From the NCBI GenBank assembly GCA_045649405.1, contig JAZRPW010000059.1, forward strand, positions 1 through 33,063: 33,063 bases of DNA, in the 5' to 3' direction. This stretch comes from RUG11462 sp045649405 (GTDB lineage: Bacteria > Bacillota > Clostridia > Oscillospirales > Acutalibacteraceae). How positions within the stretch are numbered: the first letter of the stretch is position 1; every line of letters begins with the position of its first letter. The position numbers and the translations under genes are program-made. The notes below the pieces were generated by a model. That model made no database searches, had not been told where the DNA came from, and was given only the letters and a program-made list of their open reading frames with translations. This document shows positions 15,899-24,928 of the stretch, piece by piece.

Positions 15899-16786
15899 AT
15901 GAAGGAGTATTTAAAAGATTATTCTGATTATTTAAGTCAAATAAAAAGATCATCTAAAAATACTATAGATTCTTACGTTAGAGATGTAAGGGTCTTTTTG
16001 TCGTACACAGATGTTAATTCACTTTCTTTAAAAAAGGTTAATTCTGATAGCATTAAAGACTATTTAAAGTATCTTGAAAATTTGGGTAAAACTCAGTCAA
16101 CTCAGGTTAGAAATTTAGCTTCTATAAAATCTTTCTATGACTTTTTGATGAGTATTGGTCTTGTAAACAGCAATCCTACAAGAATGATTAAAATTAAAAA
16201 AGATGCTGCTAAATTACCAGAAATTCTAACTCAAAATGAAATTGATATTTTAATCTCTCAACCTAACGTTTCAACATTAAGGGGTTGCAGAGATAAAGCA
16301 ATGCTTGAGTTGTTGTATGCAACTGGTCTTAGAGTTTCTGAGTTAATTGATTTAAATATTGAAGATATTAATTTGCAAATAGGCATTATTTCATGTCATT
16401 CTAAAAACACCGAACGCATTGTTCCTGTTTACAGGTCTGCGTTGAAATCTATTGAAAATTATTTGAATACTGTTAGAGCTTCTTTGGTTAGTGATAAAAC
16501 AGAGAAATCTTTGTTTGTTAATATGAATGGTTCACGAATGACAAGACAAGGTTTTTGGAAAATTATTAAGGCATACGCAGAAGCTGGTGGAATTGAAAAA
16601 GATATAACTCCACATACTATAAGACACTCGTTTGCAACTCACTTGCTTGAAAATGGTGCTGGAATTAAAGATATTAAAGAAATGCTTGGCCATTCAGGTT
16701 TATCATCTACACAGGTATATTCTCAAATTATTAAGCAAAAATATGAGAGTTCTTATGTTAAATTCCACCCAAAAGCATCTAAATAA
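15899..16786 (+). CDS. xerD: Site-specific tyrosine recombinase XerD
   Basis: A 295-residue recombinase. The N-terminal SAM-like core-binding domain (LKDYSDYLSQIKRSSKNTIDSY) is followed by the catalytic domain with ATGLRVSEL (R145), a lysine strand (K169 in SKNTERIVPV), TPHTIRHSFATHLL (H239, R242), GHSGLSSTQVY (H265) and the nucleophile Y274. All catalytic residues are present. XerC/XerD resolve chromosome dimers at dif. The location with spoIIM, and the lack of nearby mobile-element genes, make this the housekeeping enzyme rather than an integrase. Confidence 0.93.
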   Translation: MKEYLKDYSDYLSQIKRSSKNTIDSYVRDVRVFLSYTDVNSLSLKKVNSDSIKDYLKYLENLGKTQSTQVRNLASIKSFYDFLMSIGLVNSNPTRMIKIKKDAAKLPEILTQNEIDILISQPNVSTLRGCRDKAMLELLYATGLRVSELIDLNIEDINLQIGIISCHSKNTERIVPVYRSALKSIENYLNTVRASLVSDKTEKSLFVNMNGSRMTRQGFWKIIKAYAEAGGIEKDITPHTIRHSFATHLLENGAGIKDIKEMLGHSGLSSTQVYSQIIKQKYESSYVKFHPKASK

Positions 16787-16800
16787 TGGAGTGAAAGTTT

Positions 16801-17754
16801 ATGGCTACTAATACTTTAGAAAAGAACTCTGTTTTAAAATATTTTGAAGTTTTAAAAGAGAAGTTTTTTAAAATAATTATCTTAAATATGTTTTATTTCA
16901 CAGCGATTACTTTGTTGATTATTACTATAATGGGTTTAAGTTTTGCTGTGACTTCAATTTTTGGCGAAGTTTCTGACATTTGGACATTGTTTACATTTTC
17001 ACCAATTATATTTTTAGGACCCTTAACAGCAGCGGTAATGAAAATTATGCGTGATTTTGTTAGACAAGAACCATGCTTTTTCATGGAAGATTTCAAAAAT
17101 GCATTTACTAGAAACTTTAAACAAAGTTTGGCAATTTCAACACTTCAATACATTGTTTCTTGGATTATTGTAATTGCAGCACGTTTTTATTATATGCTCA
17201 CTGACCAAGGCATTTTTTACACAATTGGTTTGGGTACATCAATTTTCGTTGCTGTTGCAGTAATTACTGCAAGTTATTATGTTTATATGATGACTGTAAC
17301 TTTAAAGTTAAGTGTGAAAGAAATAATCAAAAATTCATTTATTTTTACAATGCTTTGTATTGGTAGAAATATTGTATTGTCATTAATTTTGGTTTTTTGG
17401 TTGCTTGTCAATGCTTTGTTTGTATATTTCGCAATTATCAGTGGCAGTGCTTTTGTTTATGGATTAATGATTTTGTTCTTTATGGTGTTTTCTTTTGGAA
17501 TAACACTTTACACAATTGCATTTTTCACTTATCCACCAATTAAGAAATATATTTTAGATCCTTATTATGAATCGCATCCTGAAGAATCATCAGAATCAGT
17601 CTTAAACAAGGTTGAGGCTAGCGAAATTAACACAATGGAAGAAAAGAAAGATTTACCTGAATTTGTTTATCACAATGGTAGAATGATTCATCGTGATGCT
17701 CTTGAAACAGAAAGTGTATTTTCTGACAAACAAATTTTTGAAGATAAAGATTAA
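16801..17754 (+). CDS. DUF624 (YesL-like) membrane protein
   Basis: A 317-residue protein with about six membrane segments. The N-terminal half has the YesL/DUF624 signature: an FFKIIILNMFYF helix, FSPIIFLGPLTAAVMKI, then the loop FVRQEPCFFMEDFKNAFTRN before the next helix. An acidic, non-membrane tail of about 70 residues ends the protein (roughly residues 245-317), unlike short YesL proteins. The gene follows xerD by 14 bases with GGAGTG before the ATG. Function of the family is unknown; in some bacteria it lies by sugar-uptake genes, but not here. Confidence 0.8.
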   Translation: MATNTLEKNSVLKYFEVLKEKFFKIIILNMFYFTAITLLIITIMGLSFAVTSIFGEVSDIWTLFTFSPIIFLGPLTAAVMKIMRDFVRQEPCFFMEDFKNAFTRNFKQSLAISTLQYIVSWIIVIAARFYYMLTDQGIFYTIGLGTSIFVAVAVITASYYVYMMTVTLKLSVKEIIKNSFIFTMLCIGRNIVLSLILVFWLLVNALFVYFAIISGSAFVYGLMILFFMVFSFGITLYTIAFFTYPPIKKYILDPYYESHPEESSESVLNKVEASEINTMEEKKDLPEFVYHNGRMIHRDALETESVFSDKQIFEDKD

Positions 17755-17785
17755 AAAAACGCAGTTCAATTTGAACTGCGTTTTT
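17755..17785. terminator. Two-way intrinsic terminator
   Basis: CGCAGTTCAA (17760-17769) and its inverse copy (17771-17780) with A5 and T5 flanks form a strong hairpin directly after the DUF624 stop, facing the aspS stop at 17789. Confidence 0.88.
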
Positions 17786-17788
17786 CTT

Positions 17789-19567
17789 TTATTCTTTTTC
17801 AAATGTAATTCCTAAATCTTTTAGTTGTTGTTCATCACAAACAGCAGGGGATTCACTCATTAAATCTCTTGCGTTTTGCATTTTAGGAAAAGCAATAACA
17901 TCTCTTAATGATTCGCATTTCAACATAATCATACAAAGTCTGTCAAGACCAATACCCATACCACTATGTGGAGGAGCGCCGTATTTAAATGCATCTGTTA
18001 AGAAACCGAATTTTTCTTGCGCTTCTTCTTCAGAAAGGCCAAGCGCTTTAAACATTTTCTTTTGTAAATCAGGATTTGTAATTCTGATTGAACCAGATGA
18101 CATTTCAGTACCGTTCATAACTAAGTCATAGGCTTTGGCTCTTACTTTGCCAGGGTCACTTTCAAGATATTCAATACATTCATCAAGTGGAGATGTGAAT
18201 GGGTGATGCATTGCATCCCAATTATTTGTTTCTTCATTATATTCAAAGAATGGGAATTCAGTAATCCAAACAAGGTTATATTCATCTTTTGGAATAATAT
18301 CTAACTTGTTAGCCATTTCAAGTCTTAATGCACCAAGCACTGGCAAAGTAACTTTATCTTTATCAGCTACAATTACAATAACATCGCCAGTTTTAGCATC
18401 GCATTTTTCAATGATTGTATTCATTGTATCTTCACTGATGAATTTGCCAAATGAAGATGCAACACCTTCATCTGTTAATCTAACCCATGCAAGACCTTTA
18501 GCACCAATTCCTTTAGCACTTTCTGTTAATCTGTCGATATTCTTTCTTGTATAGGTCTCTACAGCGCCTTTTGCACAAACCGCTCTAACACTGCCGCCGT
18601 TTTCAATTGCGCCCTCAAACACACCAAAGCCGCAATTTTTAACAACATCAGAAAGGTCAGTAATTTTCATATCAAATCTTAAATCTGGTTTGTCAGAACC
18701 GTAATAGTTCATTGCATCAGAATATGTCATTCTTGGAAGTGGAAGTTTAACATCAACATCAAGAATTTCTTTAAATAATCTTTTGATAAAACCTTCGTTT
18801 ACAGATAAAACATCTTCAATATCTACATAAGACATTTCAAGGTCGATTTGAGTAAATTCAGGTTGTCTATCAGCACGCAAATCTTCATCTCTAAAACAAC
18901 GAGCAATTTGCATATATTTATCAAAACCAGAAACCATAAGCAATTGCTTATAAATCTGTGGAGATTGTGGCAAAGCGTAAAATTCACCATGATACAATCT
19001 TGAAGGTACAAGATAGTCTCTAGCGCCTTCTGGAGTCGATTTAATGAGCATTGGTGTTTCAATTTCAATAAATCCTTGTTCGTCATAATAATCTCTAATA
19101 ACTTTAGTGATTTTATGACGCATCATGATATTTCTTTGTAAATCAGGTCTTCTAAGGTCAAGATAACGATATTTACAACGAAGTTCTTCTTTTACATTTG
19201 AGTTTTCAACTATTTCAAAAGGAGGAGTTTCTGCAGTTGAAAGTATTTTGTATTCGTTAACTGCAATTTCAATTTCTCCGGTTGGAATTTCTTTGTTTAC
19301 AGAAGAGCGAACCTTTACAATACCTTTTGCCATTACAACATATTCTGAACGAGTTTCGTTAGCTTTTGCAAAAATTTCTTTGTCAGTATTATCGTCAAAA
19401 GCTAATTGAACAACGCCAGTTCTATCTCTTAAATCAATAAAAATCAATTGACCTAAATCTCTTTGTCTTTGAACAAAACCACAAACAACAACTTCTTGTG
19501 ATTCGTTTTCTTTGCGAAGAACACCACAATAATGAGTTCTTCTCATATTACCCATAAATTCTAACAT
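17789..19567 (-). CDS. aspS: Aspartate-tRNA ligase
   Basis: A 592-residue class II synthetase of the bacterial type. The N-terminal OB-fold anticodon-binding domain (VVVCGFVQRQRDLGQLIFIDL) is followed by the catalytic core: RYLDLRRP, FIEIETPMLIKSTPEGARDYLVPS, motif 2 RCFRDEDLRADRQPEFTQID, the inserted GAD domain (about 280-420) and motif 3 GMGIGLDRL. The start is the ATG at 19567, with AAGAGGTG 6 bases upstream. It sits 11 bases after hisS in the same T-box-controlled operon. Bacterial-type enzymes may be discriminating or non-discriminating; the sequence alone does not decide. Confidence 0.97.
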   Translation of the reverse strand: MLEFMGNMRRTHYCGVLRKENESQEVVVCGFVQRQRDLGQLIFIDLRDRTGVVQLAFDDNTDKEIFAKANETRSEYVVMAKGIVKVRSSVNKEIPTGEIEIAVNEYKILSTAETPPFEIVENSNVKEELRCKYRYLDLRRPDLQRNIMMRHKITKVIRDYYDEQGFIEIETPMLIKSTPEGARDYLVPSRLYHGEFYALPQSPQIYKQLLMVSGFDKYMQIARCFRDEDLRADRQPEFTQIDLEMSYVDIEDVLSVNEGFIKRLFKEILDVDVKLPLPRMTYSDAMNYYGSDKPDLRFDMKITDLSDVVKNCGFGVFEGAIENGGSVRAVCAKGAVETYTRKNIDRLTESAKGIGAKGLAWVRLTDEGVASSFGKFISEDTMNTIIEKCDAKTGDVIVIVADKDKVTLPVLGALRLEMANKLDIIPKDEYNLVWITEFPFFEYNEETNNWDAMHHPFTSPLDECIEYLESDPGKVRAKAYDLVMNGTEMSSGSIRITNPDLQKKMFKALGLSEEEAQEKFGFLTDAFKYGAPPHSGMGIGLDRLCMIMLKCESLRDVIAFPKMQNARDLMSESPAVCDEQQLKDLGITFEKE

Positions 19568-19578
19568 TTTAACACCTC

Positions 19579-20892
19579 TTAAAGATTACTTGTTGCTTCT
19601 TCAACATCAGCCAAAATTAAATCTAAATTCGATTTATAAACAGCATTTAAAAGTCCGTCAGGTAATGTAACCTCAACACTTTCACTGTTAACCATATTTT
19701 TAAGCACTGCTTTTTTGGTTTCAAGTTCATTGTCACCAATAACTATTGAGAATTTTGCACCGATTTTGTTTGCATATTTCATTTGTGCTTTCAAACCTCT
19801 GTTTGACATGTCTGTAATTGCTACAAAACCTTCATTTCTAAGCAATTCACACAATTTAATAGCTTCGGCTTGAGCATTATCACCCATAGGAGCAATATAA
19901 ACATCAGGTACAGAGTCACAAGGAAAGTCGCAACCTTGTTTTTCCATTAAAATCAAGATTCTTTCAAGCCCCATTGCAAAGCCGAGCGAAGGAAGGTTTG
20001 GACCGCCCAAATCTTCCGCTAGTCCATCATATCTACCACCAGCACAAACAGCGCCTTGTGAGCCAATTTCAGTTGTAATAAACTCAAATACTGTTTTTGT
20101 ATAGTAATCAAGACCACGAACAATTTGTGGGTTTACAACAAATTCAACATTAGTGTTAGTTAAATAGGATTTAACTTTTTCAAAATGCTCACTACATTCA
20201 TCGCAAAGATAATCTAAAATAACAGGAGCATCCTTTGCAATATCTTTACAAATAGGGGATTTGCAGTCAAGAATTCTCATTGGATTTCTATCAAGTCTTG
20301 AAATGCATGTTTCACACATTTTATCAGTATATTTTTCGAAATATTCTTTTAATGCTTGTGTGTATTTCGCTCTACATTCCGGACAGCCAATTGAATTAAT
20401 TTCAAGCGAAATATTTTTAATTCCAAGTCTTTTTAAAATTGTTGCGCCGAGAATAATAACTTCAGCATCGGCCACAGGAGAAGTAGCACCAATGCATTCA
20501 ACACCAAATTGGTGGAATTCACGAAGTCTGCCTGCTTGTGGTTTTTCATATCTATAACAAGAGGTATTGTAGAATGCTTTGATAGGCAATGCCTCGTTAA
20601 AAAGACCGTGTTCAAGCACACTTCTCATAGCACCTGCTGTGCCTTCAGGTCTAAGTGTTATACTTCTGCCACCTTTGTCATCGAATGTGTACATTTCTTT
20701 TTGTACAACGTCAGTTGTATCACCAACACCTCTTTGGAAAAGTTCTGTTTTTTCGAAAACAGGCGTTCTAATTTCTTTAAAATCAAATTGTCTGGCAACA
20801 TCTTTCACAACACTTTCAACATATTGCCATTTGTAAGATTCTTTTGGCAAGGCATCTTGTGTGCCTTTGATAGCTTCAGCTACTAATTTCAT
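19579..20892 (-). CDS. hisS: Histidine-tRNA ligase
   Basis: The start is the ATG at 20892 (437 residues) behind AAGGAGA; the longer frame runs into the T-box leader. Signatures: AIKGTQDALP and motif 1 region, motif 2 LRPEGTAGAMRSV, YRYEKPQAGRLREFHQFGVE, the histidine-specific motif RGLDYYT, CAGGRYDGL, and motif 3 LGFAMGLERI. A CPEC zinc-like cysteine group appears in the insert (about residues 175-225). The C-terminal anticodon domain is complete. Co-transcribed with aspS. Confidence 0.97.
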   Translation of the reverse strand: MKLVAEAIKGTQDALPKESYKWQYVESVVKDVARQFDFKEIRTPVFEKTELFQRGVGDTTDVVQKEMYTFDDKGGRSITLRPEGTAGAMRSVLEHGLFNEALPIKAFYNTSCYRYEKPQAGRLREFHQFGVECIGATSPVADAEVIILGATILKRLGIKNISLEINSIGCPECRAKYTQALKEYFEKYTDKMCETCISRLDRNPMRILDCKSPICKDIAKDAPVILDYLCDECSEHFEKVKSYLTNTNVEFVVNPQIVRGLDYYTKTVFEFITTEIGSQGAVCAGGRYDGLAEDLGGPNLPSLGFAMGLERILILMEKQGCDFPCDSVPDVYIAPMGDNAQAEAIKLCELLRNEGFVAITDMSNRGLKAQMKYANKIGAKFSIVIGDNELETKKAVLKNMVNSESVEVTLPDGLLNAVYKSNLDLILADVEEATSNL

Positions 20893-20907
20893 AAAATTTC
20901 TCCTTAA

Positions 20908-20944
20908 ATAAAAATAAAACGCCCCTTGAAAAATACAAGGGACG
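20908..20944 (-). terminator. T-box attenuation terminator
   Basis: Nine-base stem (20944-20936 with 20928-20920) with one G-T pair, 7-base loop, and TTTTATTTTT. It competes with the antiterminator formed by the T-box sequence just upstream. Confidence 0.88.
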
Positions 20945-21124
20945 GAAAATACCGCGGTGCCACCCAAGTTAGTCAAAAAGACCCACTCATTTTCTTTAAC
21001 GCAGAATTACGGGCAAAAGCCGATTCAGGAAGTGTCTTCAACTATATTTTTGCATAATAAACTCACAGCAAAATGTTTATCTCTCTGAAAGAAAAATATA
21101 ATCTACTTGGGTTCCATCACAATC
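20908..21124 (-). ncRNA. T-box riboswitch leader of hisS-aspS
   Basis: The leader contains the canonical T-box GGGTGGCACCGCGG (20965-20952) and, after it, a terminator hairpin (CGTCCCTTG with CAAGGGGCG, then TTTTATTTTT). Stem I is visible: TATTTTT pairing with AAAAATA, an upper stem ATAAAC/GTTTAT, and the specifier loop with AGTAGA on one side and GAAGACAC (21039-21032) on the other. Specifier candidates overlap: GAC (Asp, 21036-21034) and CAC (His, 21034-21032). Uncharged tRNA binding stabilises the antiterminator so hisS-aspS are read. The promoter is at 21131-21159. Confidence 0.93.
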
Positions 21125-21130
21125 TTTAAA

Positions 21131-21159
21131 ATATTATTTTGAATATAAACGCCAGTCAA
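21131..21159 (-). promoter_or_regulatory. SigA-type promoter for the T-box hisS-aspS operon
   Basis: TTGACT (21159-21154), 17-base spacer and TAATAT (21136-21131). It lies in the last codons of mgsA, so the leader RNA starts about 21124. Confidence 0.7.
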
Positions 21160-21529
21160 GGTCGCCACGTTCCAAACCATGAATCAAAACTTCAGCAGTT
21201 GCAATGTTTGTTGCAATAGGAATGTTGTGAACATCACAAAGTCTTAAAATAGTCATATCATTTGGCTCGTTTGGTTTAGCAGTGATAGGGTCTCTAAAAA
21301 ACAAAACCATATCAATTTCATTATAAGCAATTCTTGAAGCAATTTGTTCTCCACCACCTTGTGGGCCGCTCAAAAATCTTGTGATTTCGAGACCAGTTGC
21401 TTCAGAAACAAGTTTACCTGTAGTACCAGTAGCACAAATATTATGTTGTGCCAAAATGCCACTGTAAGCAATGCAGAACTGTACCATAAGCTCTTTTTTA
21501 ACGTCGTGTGCAATCAAAGCTATATTCAT
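21134..21529 (-). CDS. mgsA: Methylglyoxal synthase
   Basis: A 131-residue protein with the MGS-fold blocks NIALIAHDVKK, ATGTTGKLV (phosphate-binding), LSGPQGGGEQIASRI, VLFFRDPITAK, and LRLCDVHNIPIATN. The aspartate in FFRDP is the expected catalytic region. It converts dihydroxyacetone phosphate to methylglyoxal and phosphate, a bypass of lower glycolysis when phosphate is short. It ends the mre/min operon, a placement seen in Clostridia where mgsA follows min genes. GGAGA precedes the ATG. Confidence 0.94.
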   Translation of the reverse strand: MNIALIAHDVKKELMVQFCIAYSGILAQHNICATGTTGKLVSEATGLEITRFLSGPQGGGEQIASRIAYNEIDMVLFFRDPITAKPNEPNDMTILRLCDVHNIPIATNIATAEVLIHGLERGDLDWRLYSK

Positions 21530-21554
21530 AAATTTTCTCCATTCCTTTTATATA

Positions 21555-22286
21555 TCAAATGCCTAAAGGCACTTTGTTACCTAAAATCCTATTAGTTATT
21601 CTTTCAACTGCCTCTAAAGCAGGGGAAACATATAAATTTTCTGTGCAGTTATTAAATGATTTAATCAATTCAACATCGAATGGTACAACACCGATTAATT
21701 GCAATGTTGTTGAATCAATAATTTCATCAATGTTATAAAATACACCTTTTTTAACAAGTTTTTCGTCAAATTTATTAATGATTAATCTTGCGTTGTTTAT
21801 ATTATTTTCACGCAATAATTTTGCAACATAAGAAGCATCTCTAACGCTAACTGGGTCAGGGCTAGCTACTACAAATGCATTTTTTGCACCAGAAATAGCG
21901 TTAATAAAACCTTTTCCGACGCCAGCAGGGGAATCAATTAAAATATAATCAAAATATGACGCCAATTTTTCACAAAGAATTTTCATGCCTTTTGGTGAAT
22001 TCAAACTATTGACAGTTACAGGTGCTGGTAATAAATAAAGATTTGAACATTTCTTAACTGGAATAACTGCTTGGTTAACATTGCAATTGCCTTTGATAAT
22101 GTCGCTTACATCAAACAATGTATGCGAAGAAACATCAAGCATAAGGTCAAGAGAACGCAAACCTTCATCCATATCAATAAGCAGTACTTTTTTGCCAAGT
22201 TTGCATAACTCAACTCCAAGATAGGCAGTAATCGTAGATTTGCCTACGCCACCTTTTCCTGAAGTGATTACATAAATATTTTTCAT
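21555..22286 (-). CDS. minD: MinD-like septum-site ATPase
   Basis: I choose the ATG at 22286 (243 residues): it gives the family start KNIYVITSGKGGVGKST and has GTGGTGA upstream. The deviant Walker A is at residues 10-18 (K11, K16). LLIDMDEGLRSLDLML is the second conserved block, and YILIDSPAGVGKGF (Walker B) and VASPDPVSVRDA follow. MinD is a membrane ATPase that recruits MinC to block division away from mid-cell. Here no minC or minE is present, and the protein ends at RILGNKVPLGI without the usual C-terminal amphipathic tail. Context (after mrdA) supports minD over a general ParA-type ATPase. Confidence 0.86.
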   Translation of the reverse strand: MKNIYVITSGKGGVGKSTITAYLGVELCKLGKKVLLIDMDEGLRSLDLMLDVSSHTLFDVSDIIKGNCNVNQAVIPVKKCSNLYLLPAPVTVNSLNSPKGMKILCEKLASYFDYILIDSPAGVGKGFINAISGAKNAFVVASPDPVSVRDASYVAKLLRENNINNARLIINKFDEKLVKKGVFYNIDEIIDSTTLQLIGVVPFDVELIKSFNNCTENLYVSPALEAVERITNRILGNKVPLGI

Positions 22287-22339
22287 TAATTCACCACTTT
22301 TCGTCATTATAACATAATTTTCTTTATTTGTCAAAGAAT

Positions 22340-24361
22340 TTAATATAACAAATCATTATATTTTGTGATATCTTTGCCGTCAAAATCAGCAAAATAATAT
22401 TCATCATAAATATCTTTTACAACTTGAGCGGTCATATAACCATATCTACCTTGTTCGACATTAATTGCAACGGCAATTTCCGAATCTTTATATGGCGCAA
22501 AAGAGATAAACAAACCGTTATCACGTTTGCCAGTAACTTCGGCAGTACCAGTTTTGCCGCCGACTTTGAGTTTGTACTCACTAAATACAGATGAAGCTGT
22601 ACCTTCAAACGCAGCAGATTTCATACCTGATTTAACAACTTCAATCGCTTCGTCGGTAATACCAGTATTTGCTACAACTTGTTTTGATGGTTTTACAACA
22701 ACTGTTTTAAGGTCGCTTGTTCTAACTTCTCGCAACAAGTGAGTGCTATATCTTGTGCCACCATTTGCAATAGTTGCTGTACCTGTTGCAAGTTGCAAAG
22801 GAGTAAATTGGTTATAAGATTGTCCAATTGAAGCTTGTAAAGTATCACCAGGGTTCCAGGTTACATTAATTGAATTTGCAAATGCAGGACCAGCTAAAAT
22901 TCCAGATGATTCAGGAATTTCAACACCAGTCTTAACGCCTAATCCCATGAGTTTTGCATATTCGTTTAAAGTTGTAATACCAGTTCTTTTGCCAGTTTCA
23001 AAGAAGTAGTAGTTGCATGATTGTGCAATTGCATCAATTACATTCAATGTTCCGTGAAAATGCAAACATTTGAATGTCATATCTAAATAATCATATTCTT
23101 GTTTGCAATAAAAACTTGTTCCTTTGCTAATTGAATTAACTGTAAGACCAATTCCAGCTACAAATGGTTTGAATGTAGAACCAGGAGGATATGTGCCTTG
23201 AAACGCACGATTGAATAAAGGATTGCTTTTATCATTAGCAAGAGAAGAGTAGTCTTTTTCATACTGATCCATAGTGTAAGACGGATAGTTTGCAGATGCT
23301 AAAATTTCACCATTATTTACATTAACACAAACAATAGAAGCAGAAGTTGCATAAATCTTTTGTTTGTTTAAAGTGTTCATAAATTTAACAAGTGATTCTT
23401 GTGCTTTTTTCTGCAAATCAATATCAATTGTCAACATAACCGTGTTTCCAGCAACCGGTTCACTTTGTACAACAATTTCGGTTTTGCCAGTATCAGGATT
23501 TGAGATGGCTTTACTAACACCATCAGTTCCTTTTAAATATTCTTCAAATGCAAGTTCTACGCCAGATTTACCAACATAATCACTATAAGAATAACCTTTT
23601 TTCTTCAATTCAGGCCAGTCTTCAGCATAAATAGGTCCAACTGTGCCGATTAAGTGAGTTGCTAATGTTTTATCAGCATATTCTCTAACTGAAACTTCAT
23701 TAACGCTTATATTTGGGTAAGAATCAGAAGATTCTAATAAGATTGAACGAGTTTTCTCAGAAACATCTTCAGCTAATGTGAAAGGATATGCAGTAGAATA
23801 ATCTTCTAAAAACATTGTGTATCTAATGCCCATTAAAATTCTTTGTGTTTTTTCTGAATAGTTCTCTAATGCAAACTTTTCAATCAAGTTCTCAACACAC
23901 TGACTAACTGTGGCATAACTGTTTAGTTCAAGTTTTGCCTTTAATGTTTTGACATCAGTTGAATCTTCTTTTTTTGTGAATTTATAAGGCGCTTTATTTG
24001 AAATAGGTAGTTTATCTCGCCATTTGTCTTTGTTGTTTTTTAAAACTTTAATTGTTTTTGTAATTGTTCTATTGATACTACTATTATTAGATGAAGAATA
24101 CTTGATAATTACATTATAACCTTCACGGTTGTATGCAATTGTTCTTCCGTATCTATCAAGAATTTCTCCACGTGTTGCATCTACTTTGATAGAAGCAGCA
24201 GATGATAACTGACTCTCTTTGGCATAGTAATCATATTCAACAACTTGTAATTGCAACAATCGAATAGAATAAGCAAAAACAATTATTAACACAAGCGAAA
24301 TACAAACTATAAATTTAAAATATTTATTACTTTGTTTTCTTTTTTCTTTTTCAAAATACAT
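22340..24361 (-). CDS. mrdA: Penicillin-binding protein 2 (elongation transpeptidase)
   Basis: A 673-residue class B penicillin-binding protein. One N-terminal membrane helix (about 16-38), a pedestal domain with ATRGEILDRYGRTIAYN, then the transpeptidase domain: PPGSTFKPF carries the active-site S395 and K398, SCN (448-450) is the second motif, and KTGT (from K603) the third. All three catalytic motifs are intact. It cross-links peptidoglycan during side-wall growth, in the elongasome with RodA and MreBCD; the mreBCD genes are directly upstream. No PASTA repeats are present, arguing against SpoVD. Confidence 0.92.
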   Translation of the reverse strand: MYFEKEKRKQSNKYFKFIVCISLVLIIVFAYSIRLLQLQVVEYDYYAKESQLSSAASIKVDATRGEILDRYGRTIAYNREGYNVIIKYSSSNNSSINRTITKTIKVLKNNKDKWRDKLPISNKAPYKFTKKEDSTDVKTLKAKLELNSYATVSQCVENLIEKFALENYSEKTQRILMGIRYTMFLEDYSTAYPFTLAEDVSEKTRSILLESSDSYPNISVNEVSVREYADKTLATHLIGTVGPIYAEDWPELKKKGYSYSDYVGKSGVELAFEEYLKGTDGVSKAISNPDTGKTEIVVQSEPVAGNTVMLTIDIDLQKKAQESLVKFMNTLNKQKIYATSASIVCVNVNNGEILASANYPSYTMDQYEKDYSSLANDKSNPLFNRAFQGTYPPGSTFKPFVAGIGLTVNSISKGTSFYCKQEYDYLDMTFKCLHFHGTLNVIDAIAQSCNYYFFETGKRTGITTLNEYAKLMGLGVKTGVEIPESSGILAGPAFANSINVTWNPGDTLQASIGQSYNQFTPLQLATGTATIANGGTRYSTHLLREVRTSDLKTVVVKPSKQVVANTGITDEAIEVVKSGMKSAAFEGTASSVFSEYKLKVGGKTGTAEVTGKRDNGLFISFAPYKDSEIAVAINVEQGRYGYMTAQVVKDIYDEYYFADFDGKDITKYNDLLY

Positions 24362-24392
24362 AAATTAAAAAACCTCTTGAATTTTGTAAATT

Positions 24393-24917
24393 TTATATGA
24401 TTCCTTTTGGTTTTTTAAACCTTTCATCTTTCTTAATGATAAAATGAAAAATTAAATATATAACAAATGCTGCAGCAAACGTATAAATTGCAACTAAAAT
24501 GTTGAATTTAAAGAAAAGTGTGAAAATACCATTTGTAAATCCACTTTTGATTAAAACATCAACAAACGAATTCAAAATTAAAACAGGTAAACCTAGTACT
24601 GCAAATGATGCAAAGTTGTTTTGCATAAAAGTTTCTAAAATCAAACTGCAAACAAAACCAGTTATAGTATAAACCAAAGCATACCAGCCAACTCCGTTTG
24701 CGCTAATAGAATCAACTAATGCACCTGAAATTAATCCGAAAATTGTAGAAAACCAATAGTTTTCATGGAATGAAACTACAAGCGTCAAAGCAAGAATTAA
24801 AGAAGGAGCAGGGGAGTTGTAATTAAAAATTAAATTTGTAGATTGTATAACATATATCGCAAATAATAATACGAAATAAATTAAAACTTCAAAAGTTCTA
24901 TATTTTTTATTGTTCAT
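24393..24917 (-). CDS. mreD: Rod shape-determining protein MreD
   Basis: A 174-residue protein with about five membrane helices. The first spans FEVLIYFVLLFAIYVIQSTN, followed by PSLILALTLVVSF, FGLISGALVDSISANGVGWYALVY (the conserved FGLxxGLxxD-type block) and two further helices, ending in a basic tail. MreD is the integral membrane part of the MreBCD complex that positions wall synthesis. Similarity in this family is low, but order mreB-mreC-mreD-mrdA makes it firm. Confidence 0.9.
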   Translation of the reverse strand: MNNKKYRTFEVLIYFVLLFAIYVIQSTNLIFNYNSPAPSLILALTLVVSFHENYWFSTIFGLISGALVDSISANGVGWYALVYTITGFVCSLILETFMQNNFASFAVLGLPVLILNSFVDVLIKSGFTNGIFTLFFKFNILVAIYTFAAAFVIYLIFHFIIKKDERFKKPKGII

Positions 24918-24928
24918 AATACTCCTAA

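Noticed and set aside
15899..16786. Phage or island integrase
   Set aside because: All catalytic residues fit XerD, it is beside spoIIM, and no mobile-element genes are near.
20893..20976. N-terminal extension of hisS
   Set aside because: These codons fall inside the T-box terminator and leader; the ATG at 20892 has the ribosome site and the normal protein start.
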